64,000 nt of DNA from positions 4,092,001 to 4,156,000 of the forward strand of contig OY760498.1 of the NCBI GenBank assembly GCA_963663675.1, given 5' to 3'. The notes beneath the pieces are model-generated. The model searched no databases, was not told the origin of the DNA, and worked only from the letters and a program-made list of their open reading frames with translations. This document shows positions 19,101-27,214 of this stretch, piece by piece. The position numbers and the translations under genes are program-made. This DNA is from CAINVV01 sp963663675 (lineage in GTDB: Bacteria > Bacteroidota > Bacteroidia > Bacteroidales > Prolixibacteraceae). The stretch's first letter is position 1. Each line of letters begins with the position of its first letter.

Positions 19101-19239
19101 GGAATGGCTGCTTAATAATAAACCCCGTCCAACTGAAAGATTTTCATTTGCTTCGTACGGTTTTTATAAAAAAAACACACCTTTGTTAAAGTCCGGACTA
19201 TTGGGACCTGTCCGGATTTTGAAAGAAGATGCCGAATGA
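16174..19239 (+). CDS. GH106-type alpha-L-rhamnosidase
   Basis: A 1021-residue protein with an N-terminal hydrophobic export signal (FLLVFLFLPLNHAVA, residues about 9-23). It begins the mature part with PPDSARPGVYWYFMDGNIS and GMTEDLEAMKKAGIGSVIFL, the opening pattern of GH106 alpha-L-rhamnosidases, inverting enzymes that remove terminal rhamnose from plant pectin or bacterial glycans. The catalytic barrel occupies roughly residues 40-600 (MIHIDSWEMGAQNWT, PVVQAEAFTAEKSEGW). The C-terminus is a GH2-type sugar-binding beta-sandwich (VFLDLGEVNCMAQVLLNG-like block, here LFLDLGEVNCMAQVLLNG near 908-925, then GTLWTAPWSLEIT). It is followed 27 bp later by a related gene, indicating an operon. Confidence 0.82.
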   Translation: MTNSAIQKFLLVFLFLPLNHAVAFSKEATRGNNGDKEILLRQGFVTPPDSARPGVYWYFMDGNISRKGMTEDLEAMKKAGIGSVIFLEVNVGIPRGPVIFLSKEWQDLFTHAVREAERLGISLILGSGPGWAGSGGPWVKPEQSMQHLVSGDTLVKGPIRFNSLLARPQPKKPYFGYGALTDSLRKKWENYYRDVAVLAFRTPSTPDKISDIDEKALIYRAPFSSVKGVKPFLPTPLNYRGSKPGSTIDKDSILDISQYLRADGTLNWNVPPGNWTIRRLGLRNNGAVTRPAPEPGLGFECDKMDTTAFNSHYEFFMGRLLKNLGTRDPKAAGGWKMIHIDSWEMGAQNWTANFRSEFQKRRHYDLFPYLPVYHGDIVNSREISERFLWDIRKTAQELVVENHAEHFKALGRRSGLRLSIEPYDMNPTADLELGAVADVPMCEFWSKNFGYNTSFSSIEATSIAHVQGKPVVQAEAFTAEKSEGWKLYPGAIKDQGDWAFAAGINKFYYHTFAHQPLDEKLKPGMTMGPYGVHWDRNQTWWNMSSAYHTYITRCSWLLQQGKHVSDILYLTPEGAPHVFRPPLSALVGNDTLPDRRGYNFDGISPGLLISSATVKDHKISFPGGGSYNILVLPLIETMTPELLGKIESLVRNGANVLGIPPKKSPSLVNFPACDKEVSTTALKIWKSYAAPQNLQEISYGKGKVFRAGDFGAVDSTRPYPSYDLTANLLKKLNVKEDFSSDGPVRYAHRTLEETEIYFIANRSDGDISVDCRFRDDSGMPELWNPITGEIRRLKSFTRKEGFTSIPMQFAAHQSFFVVFDKGKQAVSQTKPFGNFPTRSSLLTLGGSWKVTFEPGMGGPGEVIFNKLEDWTNRQEEGIKYYSGTAVYQKTFTLSKEMFIAPRPLFLDLGEVNCMAQVLLNGIDTGTLWTAPWSLEITKAAKAGENVLEIRVVNLWPNRLIGDEKYPSDGIQNRQWPEWLLNNKPRPTERFSFASYGFYKKNTPLLKSGLLGPVRILKEDAE

Positions 19240-19266
19240 TTAATCAACCTCCAAATAACTGACAAA

Positions 19267-22200
19267 ATGACTAAAAACCTTCCACTCAAAAAAACCGGTC
19301 TGGTAGTCCTCGGGCTGGCCATTTTCCTTTTTACGGGATGCAACAAGGAAACCCAACAGAAGGAAGCCGGGAAGATCAATGATTTCATCTCACTGCAGGC
19401 TAAATTTCAGGATCCGCCATCCGAATACCGGAGCACTCCGCTCTGGGACTGGAACGACAAAATCACCGAGGAGGGGATCGATTATCACATGAAGAAGTTC
19501 AAAGAGGGCGGACTGGGTGGCATATTCGTGCATCCCCGGCCCGGACTGATCACAGAATACATCTCGGAAGACTGGCACCACCTGTTCGACTACACCGTAA
19601 AAAAAGGGAAAGAGCTTGGGATGAAAGTCTGGATTTACGATGAAAACAGTTATCCGAGCGGATTTGCAGGGGGCCATGTACCTGCTGAAATGCCTGATTC
19701 ATACAGCCATGGGACAGGTCTTGGATGGAAAGTACAGGATACTCTTAAGACTGATACGTCCAGGTATGAGGTGGTACTCAAACTTGAGAACAACCAGTTT
19801 ACAGATGTCACCTCCAAACTGCAGGAAGAACAGGGTAAAACCGGTAAATACTATCTCTTTGTCAGGACTTACAGCAAAAAAGGTTACTGGATGGGGAATT
19901 TCCCATATGTGGATCTGCTCTACAAAGGAGTGACCCAAAAATTCATGGAGATTACCATGAAGGGATATGAAAAATACAACAAAGCTGATTTTGGGAATAC
20001 CTTGCCGGGTATCTTTACCGACGAGCCAAACCTGGAGGCTGCGCTCGATTCTAAGAAATCATACAGATGGACACCTGATTTGTTCGAAGAATTCCAAAAA
20101 CGCTGGGGTTATGACCTGAAAGTGAACCTGCCCTCGCTCATTGATGAAACAGGCAACTGGAAAAAGGTCCGCCATGATTATTATACCGTTTTACTCGAGA
20201 TGTTCATTGACCGTTGGGCCAAACCATGGAACAAGTACTGTGAAATGAACAATCTTGCATGGACCGGTCACTATTGGGAACACGGTTGGCCAAAACCCAC
20301 GGACGGAATGGACGAATCATCCTTCTACCTCTATCACCAGATGCCGGGCGTCGATATGCTTGGAAATACCTATACACCAAACGGCCAGGGCGAACAATTC
20401 GGGAATACCCGGGCTATCAGGGAACTACACAGCGCTGCCAACCAGGCCGGCCATAACAGGATGCTCAGTGAGACCTACGGCGGTGCCGGATGGGAAATCA
20501 ATTTCACAAACTACAAAAGGCTGGTCGACTGGGAAGTTGCTTTAGGGGTTAACTTTGTAAACCAGCATCTTTCTTTCTTTACCATCAAGGGAGTCAGAAA
20601 ATTCGATTATCCTCCGAGTTTCACCTACCACGAACCCTGGTGGGAAAACTACAAGCCATTCGGCGACTATATTGGACGAATCTCGATGGCGATGTCATCC
20701 GGTGAACAGATCAATCAAACTGTAGTACTGCAACCCAATACCACTGCATGGAGCTATTTTACCCGTAAGGAAAAAAATCCGGTGGTAGACTCTATCCAGG
20801 TAAAATTCAAGTATTTCGTTTACCAGCTTGAAAGAGCTCATTACGAATATGACCTTGGTTCAGAATTGGTTATCAAGACCATCGGATCTGTGAAAAACGG
20901 GAAACTTGTGATAGGTAAACGTAGTTACGGACTGGTTGTTATACCGGCCAGTATGGAAAACCTGGAGCAAAATACTTATAAGATGTTGAAACAATACCTC
21001 CTTGAAGGCGGCAGGATTCTCTCCTATACCAGGAATATTCCCCGTCTTGACGGAGTGGAGAACCCTCTCAACAACGAATTGATGACTGCCTTCACGAAAC
21101 AATGGACTTTCGCGGAAACACCGTCAGATGAGAAAACCAGGGTAGCTATGTCAGACCCGGACTTTGAAATTACCGAATCCCTTCCGCAGACCGGAGAACT
21201 TTATCACCAGCGCAGAATACTTAAGGATGGACAGATAGTCTTCCTGGTTAACTCAGATACCACACAGAGTGTTTCGGCAACAATTACCGGGAACGGGAAA
21301 AGCCTATTGAGAATGGATCTAAGTAGTGGAATGTGTACTCTTTTACCTGACAAATCAGAAAACGGGGTAATCACTTTTGACTTTGAACTTCCACCTGCCG
21401 GAAGTGCACTTTATTATCTGACAGACACCAATGCTGCCGCAGTTGCTGCAGCCGCTTTAGTCACCAACCCGGACGCTGTCACTGAAAACAACGCCATATC
21501 TGAAACTCCGGTAGTAGAAAAGACAGAAACCGTCGTTAAACAGGAGGCTGACAATGTTCTGGTTCTCGATTATGTTGATCTTAAAAGTAAAAAACTGAAT
21601 CTGAAAGATGCCTATTTCATGAAAGCCATGAGGCAGCTTTATGATTCAAGCGGGTTTAAGATGGGCAATCCTTGGCAGCACAAGATTCAGTACAAACAAG
21701 ACTACCTGGCACTCGACACATTTAAGACAGGTTCAGGTTTTGAGGTGTCCTATCATTTTAATGTTGCTGCTAAAGCAGACCTTGCCACCTTATCGAACCT
21801 GGACATTGTAATTGAACGTCCCGAAATCTGGGATCTTTATCTCAATGGCGTTAAATTGTCAAAAACGGATAAGTGGTGGATTGACCGTGAATTCTTCCGT
21901 TTTCCTGTTGGTAATAACCTCAAAACGGGTGCCAACCTGATTACCCTTAAAGCCGAAAAAATGTCGGTGCACGCAGAGATCATGCCAACCTACCTGGTTG
22001 GAAATTTCAAACTGAATCCCCTGAAACAGGGATTTGAGGTAACCAACGGCTCCATTTCCGCGCTAGGCTCCTGGAAAGCACAAGGCTTCCCATTCTATTC
22101 ACAGAAAGTACTTTACACGCAGAAATACAACACGCTGCAAAACGGCAAATCCTATAAAGTCAGGCTGAATGGCTGGAATGGCACCATGGCCGCCGTCTAT

Positions 22201-22470
22201 GTGAACGGTGAAAAAGCCGGGTTGATATTGTCACCACCATTCGAACTGGATCTTCCAACTTCCATCAAGGCAGGGGAAAATACCATCGGTGTAGAGGTGA
22301 TTGGAAGTTTGAAAAACACTTTCGGGTTCTTCTACAAAACCGCTGCCAACAAATGGATTATCGGGCCGGGAGACTGGGATGTATCGCCTGCGGCATTACC
22401 TTCACCGGAGAATTATTTCCTGCTGGATTACGGATTATTCGAACCATTCAGCTTGGTATTGTTGAATTGA
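19267..22470 (+). CDS. GH106-like glycoside hydrolase, lipoprotein
   Basis: This 1067-residue protein starts with a lipoprotein signal, lipobox LFTGC with Cys25, so it should be anchored in the outer or inner membrane facing out. The mature N-terminus FQDPPSEYRSTPLWDWND and the following GGLGGIFVHPRPGL show the barrel opening typical of rhamnosidase-like (GH106-related) enzymes. WIYDENSYPSGFAGG and SETYGGAGWEINFTNYK are further barrel blocks. The C-terminal part (residues about 800-1060) has two beta-sandwich domains with LNGVKLS and VYVNGEKAG strands, separated from the barrel by an Ala/Val/Thr-rich linker near 720-765. Substrate is unknown. It shares an operon with the GH106 gene (27 bp gap), and a beta-propeller glycosidase lies 60 bp downstream. 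Confidence 0.68.
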   Translation: MTKNLPLKKTGLVVLGLAIFLFTGCNKETQQKEAGKINDFISLQAKFQDPPSEYRSTPLWDWNDKITEEGIDYHMKKFKEGGLGGIFVHPRPGLITEYISEDWHHLFDYTVKKGKELGMKVWIYDENSYPSGFAGGHVPAEMPDSYSHGTGLGWKVQDTLKTDTSRYEVVLKLENNQFTDVTSKLQEEQGKTGKYYLFVRTYSKKGYWMGNFPYVDLLYKGVTQKFMEITMKGYEKYNKADFGNTLPGIFTDEPNLEAALDSKKSYRWTPDLFEEFQKRWGYDLKVNLPSLIDETGNWKKVRHDYYTVLLEMFIDRWAKPWNKYCEMNNLAWTGHYWEHGWPKPTDGMDESSFYLYHQMPGVDMLGNTYTPNGQGEQFGNTRAIRELHSAANQAGHNRMLSETYGGAGWEINFTNYKRLVDWEVALGVNFVNQHLSFFTIKGVRKFDYPPSFTYHEPWWENYKPFGDYIGRISMAMSSGEQINQTVVLQPNTTAWSYFTRKEKNPVVDSIQVKFKYFVYQLERAHYEYDLGSELVIKTIGSVKNGKLVIGKRSYGLVVIPASMENLEQNTYKMLKQYLLEGGRILSYTRNIPRLDGVENPLNNELMTAFTKQWTFAETPSDEKTRVAMSDPDFEITESLPQTGELYHQRRILKDGQIVFLVNSDTTQSVSATITGNGKSLLRMDLSSGMCTLLPDKSENGVITFDFELPPAGSALYYLTDTNAAAVAAAALVTNPDAVTENNAISETPVVEKTETVVKQEADNVLVLDYVDLKSKKLNLKDAYFMKAMRQLYDSSGFKMGNPWQHKIQYKQDYLALDTFKTGSGFEVSYHFNVAAKADLATLSNLDIVIERPEIWDLYLNGVKLSKTDKWWIDREFFRFPVGNNLKTGANLITLKAEKMSVHAEIMPTYLVGNFKLNPLKQGFEVTNGSISALGSWKAQGFPFYSQKVLYTQKYNTLQNGKSYKVRLNGWNGTMAAVYVNGEKAGLILSPPFELDLPTSIKAGENTIGVEVIGSLKNTFGFFYKTAANKWIIGPGDWDVSPAALPSPENYFLLDYGLFEPFSLVLLN

Positions 22471-22530
22471 CAATGGACAATGATCTGATTGTGTGATACA
22501 ACTAACCCTTTGTGACTCATTTTTTTGAGG

Positions 22531-23640
22531 ATGCTTCATTCTAATAATATCAGGCCCGGACTCGCGATTTTGCTGATTTTGCTATCCTTTTCAGGGTTTT
22601 GCCAGGGATTGGTTCCCGCCGAAACAATGGAAAAGATATATGAGGCCATCAAAACACCGTACAAATACGGACTCGTTGTTGCACCCGAAAATGACAACAA
22701 AAAAACTGATAGTCCGACGGTGTTTCGTCACGGTCATAAATGGTACATGACCTACATCGTTTTTGACGGCAAAAGTGGCAGGGATGGACGAGGGTACGAG
22801 ACCTGGCTCTCCGAAAGTGTTGACCTTTTAAACTGGCAAACCCTGGGAAAAATCCTCTCCTTTTCTGACTCTGCAAGCTGGGATTGCAATCAAAAAGCCG
22901 GTTATGTTGCTCTTACCGACCCGCTATTGGACGGCACACAAAAAGTACACCGGTTCAATGGCAGATACTGGATGTCATACATTGGCGGTGGTTCCAGGGG
23001 ATATGAGACACCTCCGATAAGCATTGGAATCGCAAGCACCAAAGAGGATATTTGCCATGTACACGAATGGAGCACTGTTCCAAACCCGGTTCTGACTTCA
23101 AGCGACAAGGATTGCTCCTGGTGGGACAATGAAGTTTTGTACAAGAGTTCTGTCTTCCTGGACAAATCCAAAACCCTTGGTCATCCTTTTGTGATGTTCT
23201 ACAATGCCAAAGGGGTTAAATCCGATACTGCCCGGTCAGCAGAGAGAATAGGTATCGCTGTTTCTGACGACATGATTCACTGGAAACGATACGGGAAAAA
23301 TCCGGTTCTTGATCACCACAGGGGCATCACAGGTGATGCTCAGATCAGGAAAATGGGAGATACCTGGATCATGTTCTATTTCGGGGCTTTCTGGGAGAAC
23401 AGACCAGGGGCATTTAACCGTTTTGCCTGTTCTCACGACCTGGTCAACTGGACCGACTGGACAGGGGCAGATCTCGTTGCCCCCTCCGAGCCATACGACA
23501 ACCTTTATGCACACAAATCATGGGTGGTAAAGTACAAGGGGGTCGTATACCATTTCTATTGTGCTGTCAATAAACAGGATCAAAGAGGCATTGCAGTTGC
23601 TACTTCCAAAGATTTGGGGAAAAGCAGACTAAAATTCTGA
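22531..23640 (+). CDS. Exported five-bladed beta-propeller glycosidase-like protein (GH43/GH117/GH130-like fold)
   Basis: 369 residues from the ATG at 22531, preferred over a TTG two codons upstream. Residues 1-25 form a signal peptide (LAILLILLSFSGFCQG). The mature protein has recurring propeller-blade signatures: DSPTVFRHGHKWYMTY, FNGRYWMSYIGGG, HPFVMFYNAKG, RKMGDTWIMFYFGAF and KYKGVVYHFYCAV, with W..Y/F..Y patterns typical of GH43/GH117/GH130 enzymes. The exact family could not be fixed. An acidic pair suited to catalysis is likely but was not assigned. It follows the two rhamnosidase-type genes on the same strand, so it probably helps degrade the same glycan. Confidence 0.65.
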   Translation: MLHSNNIRPGLAILLILLSFSGFCQGLVPAETMEKIYEAIKTPYKYGLVVAPENDNKKTDSPTVFRHGHKWYMTYIVFDGKSGRDGRGYETWLSESVDLLNWQTLGKILSFSDSASWDCNQKAGYVALTDPLLDGTQKVHRFNGRYWMSYIGGGSRGYETPPISIGIASTKEDICHVHEWSTVPNPVLTSSDKDCSWWDNEVLYKSSVFLDKSKTLGHPFVMFYNAKGVKSDTARSAERIGIAVSDDMIHWKRYGKNPVLDHHRGITGDAQIRKMGDTWIMFYFGAFWENRPGAFNRFACSHDLVNWTDWTGADLVAPSEPYDNLYAHKSWVVKYKGVVYHFYCAVNKQDQRGIAVATSKDLGKSRLKF

Positions 23641-23764
23641 TACAACCAGCCGGAAATTTTCGATTTTCAAGTGTGGATTATGGTAAAAAATTTACTGAAT
23701 AGTCCTTTGTTTTTCTATATTTATATCCTGATCTCCATTTGACGGAACCAACAATAACATTACT

Positions 23765-24325
23765 ATGAAAAAATTTACACTTTACCTCCTATTTTCAGCA
23801 CTGTTGCTCAGTTCATGTGATATATTCATGGCAAAAAATTCACCCGAAGTTAAAAAGAGCTGGCAAGATCAATTTAACACGGAACTTCAACTGATGGGTC
23901 ACAGGAACTGGATACTTGTGGTAGATAAGGCCTTCCCTTTACAGACCGCACCGGGTATTGAGGTGATCAACACCGGTGAATCGCTTCAGGATGTATTGCA
24001 ATTTACTCTTCAGAAGATTGATCGATCTTTGCACGTAAAACCGATAGTTTATACCGATAGGGAACTTGAGTATATCACGCCTCAGATGGTTCCATACATT
24101 GATAGCTACAAAAAACAGCTGCATAACAACCTCAGGGATATTGTGCCGATGACACTGTTGCACGACTCAGTCTTTGTGAAGATCGACAAGGCGTCGAGGC
24201 TGTTTAAAGTATTGGTACTCAAAACTGAAGAAGTTATTCCCTACTCCTCTGTTTTCCTCCAGCTCGACTGCAGATACTGGTCACCTGAAAAAGAAAAGGG
24301 GTTGAGAGAAGTGATGAGCAAATAA
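23765..24325 (+). CDS. RbsD/FucU-like lipoprotein (possible sugar mutarotase)
   Basis: A 186-residue protein with a lipobox (LLLSSC, Cys18). The mature sequence contains LMGHRNWILVVDKAFPLQ, resembling the GHGNEIVIADANFP motif of RbsD/FucU sugar mutarotases, with the catalytic His of that motif retained. The C-terminal VFLQLDCRYWSPEK is typical of the exported Bacteroidota/Planctomycetota subgroup as I remember it. RbsD/FucU interconvert anomers or ring forms of ribose and fucose. A membrane-anchored form beside glycosidases would act on released sugars, which is inference. It stands 124 bp from the glycosidase gene. A MITE-like element follows its stop codon. Confidence 0.58.
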   Translation: MKKFTLYLLFSALLLSSCDIFMAKNSPEVKKSWQDQFNTELQLMGHRNWILVVDKAFPLQTAPGIEVINTGESLQDVLQFTLQKIDRSLHVKPIVYTDRELEYITPQMVPYIDSYKKQLHNNLRDIVPMTLLHDSVFVKIDKASRLFKVLVLKTEEVIPYSSVFLQLDCRYWSPEKEKGLREVMSK

Positions 24326-24339
24326 TCTGAAATTCACTT

Positions 24340-24600
24340 AGATGCTGTTTTAAAATTCTTACACAGAGAATTTACAACTCAATAATGAAACAAAATTGGT
24401 TTCATTATTGTAGCCATAAGCAAAATACACTTGAGAAAAAAAGAGATACACAGAGAGAAAAATCGCTCGCGATTTTCCAACTCCGTGTACTCCGGAGTTT
24501 CTCTAATGTAAATGTATGACGGCAGAAATTTCAGTACTCTTTAAAATTTCGATTAATAAAATGTTATTCTCTGTGTCATAAATTTATGCAGTCTCTCACA
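24340..24600 (+). repeat. MITE-like dispersed element, copy A
   Basis: About 261 bp related along its length to copies at 34745-35006 (inverted) and 49485-49746 (same orientation). It opens with GCTGTTTTAAAATTCTTACAC, minus its last base in common with copy C, and ends with ATTCTCTGTGT and CAGTC. The ends form an imperfect inverted repeat. A central CACAGAGAGAAAAATCGC stretch is shared by all copies. Its right edge overlaps the last bases of the minus-strand HAD gene. Confidence 0.8.
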
Positions 24601-25219
24601 GGCAGTTTTCAAGATAACCAGGAAGGCAATTTATCAGAGTTCCCGGTTCGCAATGCAGTATTTGCAGTCCCAACAGGGATGCTGCTTCCGTGTTGATTTT
24701 CATGTCATCCACAAATAGAGTTTTTCCCGGTTCGAGCGAAGCATCCTGCAATACTGTCAGAAAAGCTTCAGGGACAGGCTTTCTGTACCCTATTTCGTGG
24801 GAATAAAAAGTTTTGACAAAAAGGCTGTCCAGCTGATAACCGAATGCATTGCTGAATATCTCCCTGAATCTTTTGAGGTGAATTGCATTGGTATTGCTTA
24901 GCAGGTAAATGGAGTATTCTTTTTTGAGTTTATTCAGGTAATCAATTACAACAGGCGAAAAATCTATCAGCATCGCATTCCAGGCAGTATCTATTTCTAA
25001 ATCTGAGGGATTGCCGGGTAACATCTCTCTTATTTTTTCACGAAACTGATCCGGATCATCCACACCAGTCTCAAGGCTTTTAAACAACATGTACCCTCCT
25101 TGTGAAAGCGCTTTCCAGTCTTCCTCTTTCCATCCCAGGCGGGCGAAAGCAACGATTGTTTTGTTCGAATTCAGGTTTAGCAGAACTCCGCCGAGGTCAA
25201 AAATTATATTCTCCACCAT
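24596..25219 (-). CDS. HAD-superfamily phosphatase, YihX-like
   Basis: A 207-residue HAD subfamily IA hydrolase. Motif I is IIFDLGGVL with nucleophile Asp8; the second Asp of the usual DxD is replaced by Gly, as in YihX-type glucose-1-phosphate phosphatases (DLGNV). Motif II is YLLSNTNAIH, the Lys motif falls around GYRKPVPEAF, and motif III/IV is LFVDDMKINTEAA. All are consistent with an active enzyme on a small phosphorylated substrate. It lies 60 bp downstream of ispG on the same strand, possibly in one transcript. Its stop codon lies inside the edge of repeat copy A, so the extreme C-terminus may be repeat-derived. Confidence 0.85.
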   Translation of the reverse strand: MVENIIFDLGGVLLNLNSNKTIVAFARLGWKEEDWKALSQGGYMLFKSLETGVDDPDQFREKIREMLPGNPSDLEIDTAWNAMLIDFSPVVIDYLNKLKKEYSIYLLSNTNAIHLKRFREIFSNAFGYQLDSLFVKTFYSHEIGYRKPVPEAFLTVLQDASLEPGKTLFVDDMKINTEAASLLGLQILHCEPGTLINCLPGYLENCL

Positions 25220-25279
25220 AATTTTAAGGAGTGATGAATTAGGAATGATGAATTAGGAGTGCAGGATTATAATTCATAC

Positions 25280-27136
25280 CTATTTTTTTGGTTCTTTCCA
25301 TTCACCATTTGCCTGGATCAGTTTTTTCAGTTCTTCTACGGCTTGTTCAGTGGAAACATGGCGCTGAATAACTTTCTGGCCCTTGTAAAGGTTGATTTGC
25401 CCTTTGCCTGCACCCACATACCCGTAATCAACATCTCCCATTTCCCCGGGACCATTGACGACGCAACCCATCACACCGATCTTGAGATTTTTCAGGTGGC
25501 TGAAATTTCTTTTTATCTCCGAAACGGTTTCACGCAAGTCGAAAAGTGTTCTGCCACATCCGGGGCATGAGATAAATTCAGTTTTGGTGACCCTCATCCT
25601 GCTAGCCTGAAGAATGCCAAAAGATAAATTTTTTAGTTCATTAAAAGCAATATCGCAATTATTGGACAACAGTATTCCATCTCCATAGCCATCAATAAAC
25701 AATCCACCCAGGTCGGTGCAAGCCCGCAGCAAAAGATCTTCGAAGCTTTTTGTGCAATAGGACCGGTGAAGGATAACGGGAATTTTACAAATATGTGCAT
25801 CAAGCTCCATGAAGAAAGCCCGCATCTCAGCCAGGCTGTTAAGATTGTTACTTTCCATGATCAGCACCATTTTTCGCTCCCGTTTGAGCTTTTCCATGGT
25901 TTCAGGATTCTTTTGCTTGAAACAGTCGTACTCTGCTTTATTGGTGCGGACAAAGCGCATCTGGTTCGGGAAGAAATCGTTGTACAGGTAATCTCCCAGG
26001 GAAAGAATCGGAAACTCTTTTCCTGTGCGGTCTATGATAGATTTCCCGTCATAATAGTAGTCTGCCTCTGTCCCGGAACTGATAACCTTTATTTCGTCCA
26101 GGCTGTATTTGTTCAGGTCGGCAACTACAACAACCGGTTTCTTGCCACCGATGTCATTGACCGGCCTGTTTGACCGACGCTCATATTCAAAAGGATTGGT
26201 CTGGGCCACCATGGGAGCTGTAATTGGCGCATGATGCTCCCTGTCCCTGAAGATATCCACCAGTTTACGGGCAAAAGGAATCTCTTCAACGGGATCTTCA
26301 GTAAGCGAAACCCTTACTGTGTCCCCAATACCATCCGCAAATAAGGCTCCCGAGCCGACTGCCGATTTAATCCGGCCGTCTTCTCCTTCACCAGCTTCTG
26401 TAACGCCAATATGAAACGGATAATTCATCCCTTCCAGTCTCATACGGTAGTTCATAAGTCTGACAGTGTAAACCATTATCCGGGTATTGCTCGACTTGAT
26501 AGAAATGACAATATTGTGATAGTCTTCTGATTTACAAATTCTTAGAAACTCCATGACAGATTCGACAATCCCCGCAGGAGTATCTCCGTACCTGCTCATG
26601 ATCCTGTCTGAAAGGGAACCATGATTAGCGCCAATTCGTAATGCGGTACCGTTGGCTTTACATTCGCGGATGAACGGGACAAACCGCTCCTCAATTTTTT
26701 TCAGTTCCTGCCGGTATTCTTCATCCGTATAATTCAAATGAACAAATACTGCCCGCTTATCATAAAAATTCCCGGGATTTATGCGGACTTTCGCTACATT
26801 CTTAATGGCTATTTCAGCGGCATGAGGATTGAAATGGATGTCTGCGCAAAGCGGCTGGTGATAACCCCTTTTTTCTAGTTCTTTCCGGATGTTAACAAGG
26901 TTTTCAGCTTCCCTTATACCCTGAACAGTCAGCCTCACCAGGTCAGCTCCCGCATCAATTATCCTGACTATTTGATTTACAGTGGCTTGCGTGTCGTTTG
27001 TGTCCGTGTCAGTCATCGACTGAATAATAATTGGCTGACCTGCACCCATATTAACATCGCCAATCCTCACCAGTGAAGTCATCTGGCGTTTGTATTGCAA
27101 TAAATTATCTATGTAATTGAAATTCTGGTTAACCAT
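25280..27136 (-). CDS. ispG: 4-hydroxy-3-methylbut-2-enyl diphosphate synthase IspG (large form)
   Basis: 618 residues, the three-domain form found in Bacteroidota, Chlamydiae and plants, rather than the 370-residue form. It catalyses the penultimate reductive step of the MEP isoprenoid pathway in the cytoplasm. The N-terminal TIM barrel starts VRIGDVNMGAGQPIIIQSMT with DTNDTQATV following. The insertion domain spans roughly 270-500. The 4Fe-4S ligands lie in the C-terminal domain, in FISCPGCGRTLFDL and in VMGCVVNGPGE. The start ATG at 27136 is consistent with the family. Only 78 bp separate it from the divergent ABC ATPase gene. Confidence 0.95.
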   Translation of the reverse strand: MVNQNFNYIDNLLQYKRQMTSLVRIGDVNMGAGQPIIIQSMTDTDTNDTQATVNQIVRIIDAGADLVRLTVQGIREAENLVNIRKELEKRGYHQPLCADIHFNPHAAEIAIKNVAKVRINPGNFYDKRAVFVHLNYTDEEYRQELKKIEERFVPFIRECKANGTALRIGANHGSLSDRIMSRYGDTPAGIVESVMEFLRICKSEDYHNIVISIKSSNTRIMVYTVRLMNYRMRLEGMNYPFHIGVTEAGEGEDGRIKSAVGSGALFADGIGDTVRVSLTEDPVEEIPFARKLVDIFRDREHHAPITAPMVAQTNPFEYERRSNRPVNDIGGKKPVVVVADLNKYSLDEIKVISSGTEADYYYDGKSIIDRTGKEFPILSLGDYLYNDFFPNQMRFVRTNKAEYDCFKQKNPETMEKLKRERKMVLIMESNNLNSLAEMRAFFMELDAHICKIPVILHRSYCTKSFEDLLLRACTDLGGLFIDGYGDGILLSNNCDIAFNELKNLSFGILQASRMRVTKTEFISCPGCGRTLFDLRETVSEIKRNFSHLKNLKIGVMGCVVNGPGEMGDVDYGYVGAGKGQINLYKGQKVIQRHVSTEQAVEELKKLIQANGEWKEPKK

Positions 27137-27214
27137 ACCCTACAAAATCTTTCCCTATTGCCATGCCAAATTTATCCTTTTATTTTGAATAAATTTGATC
27201 CAAAATTGTAGACC

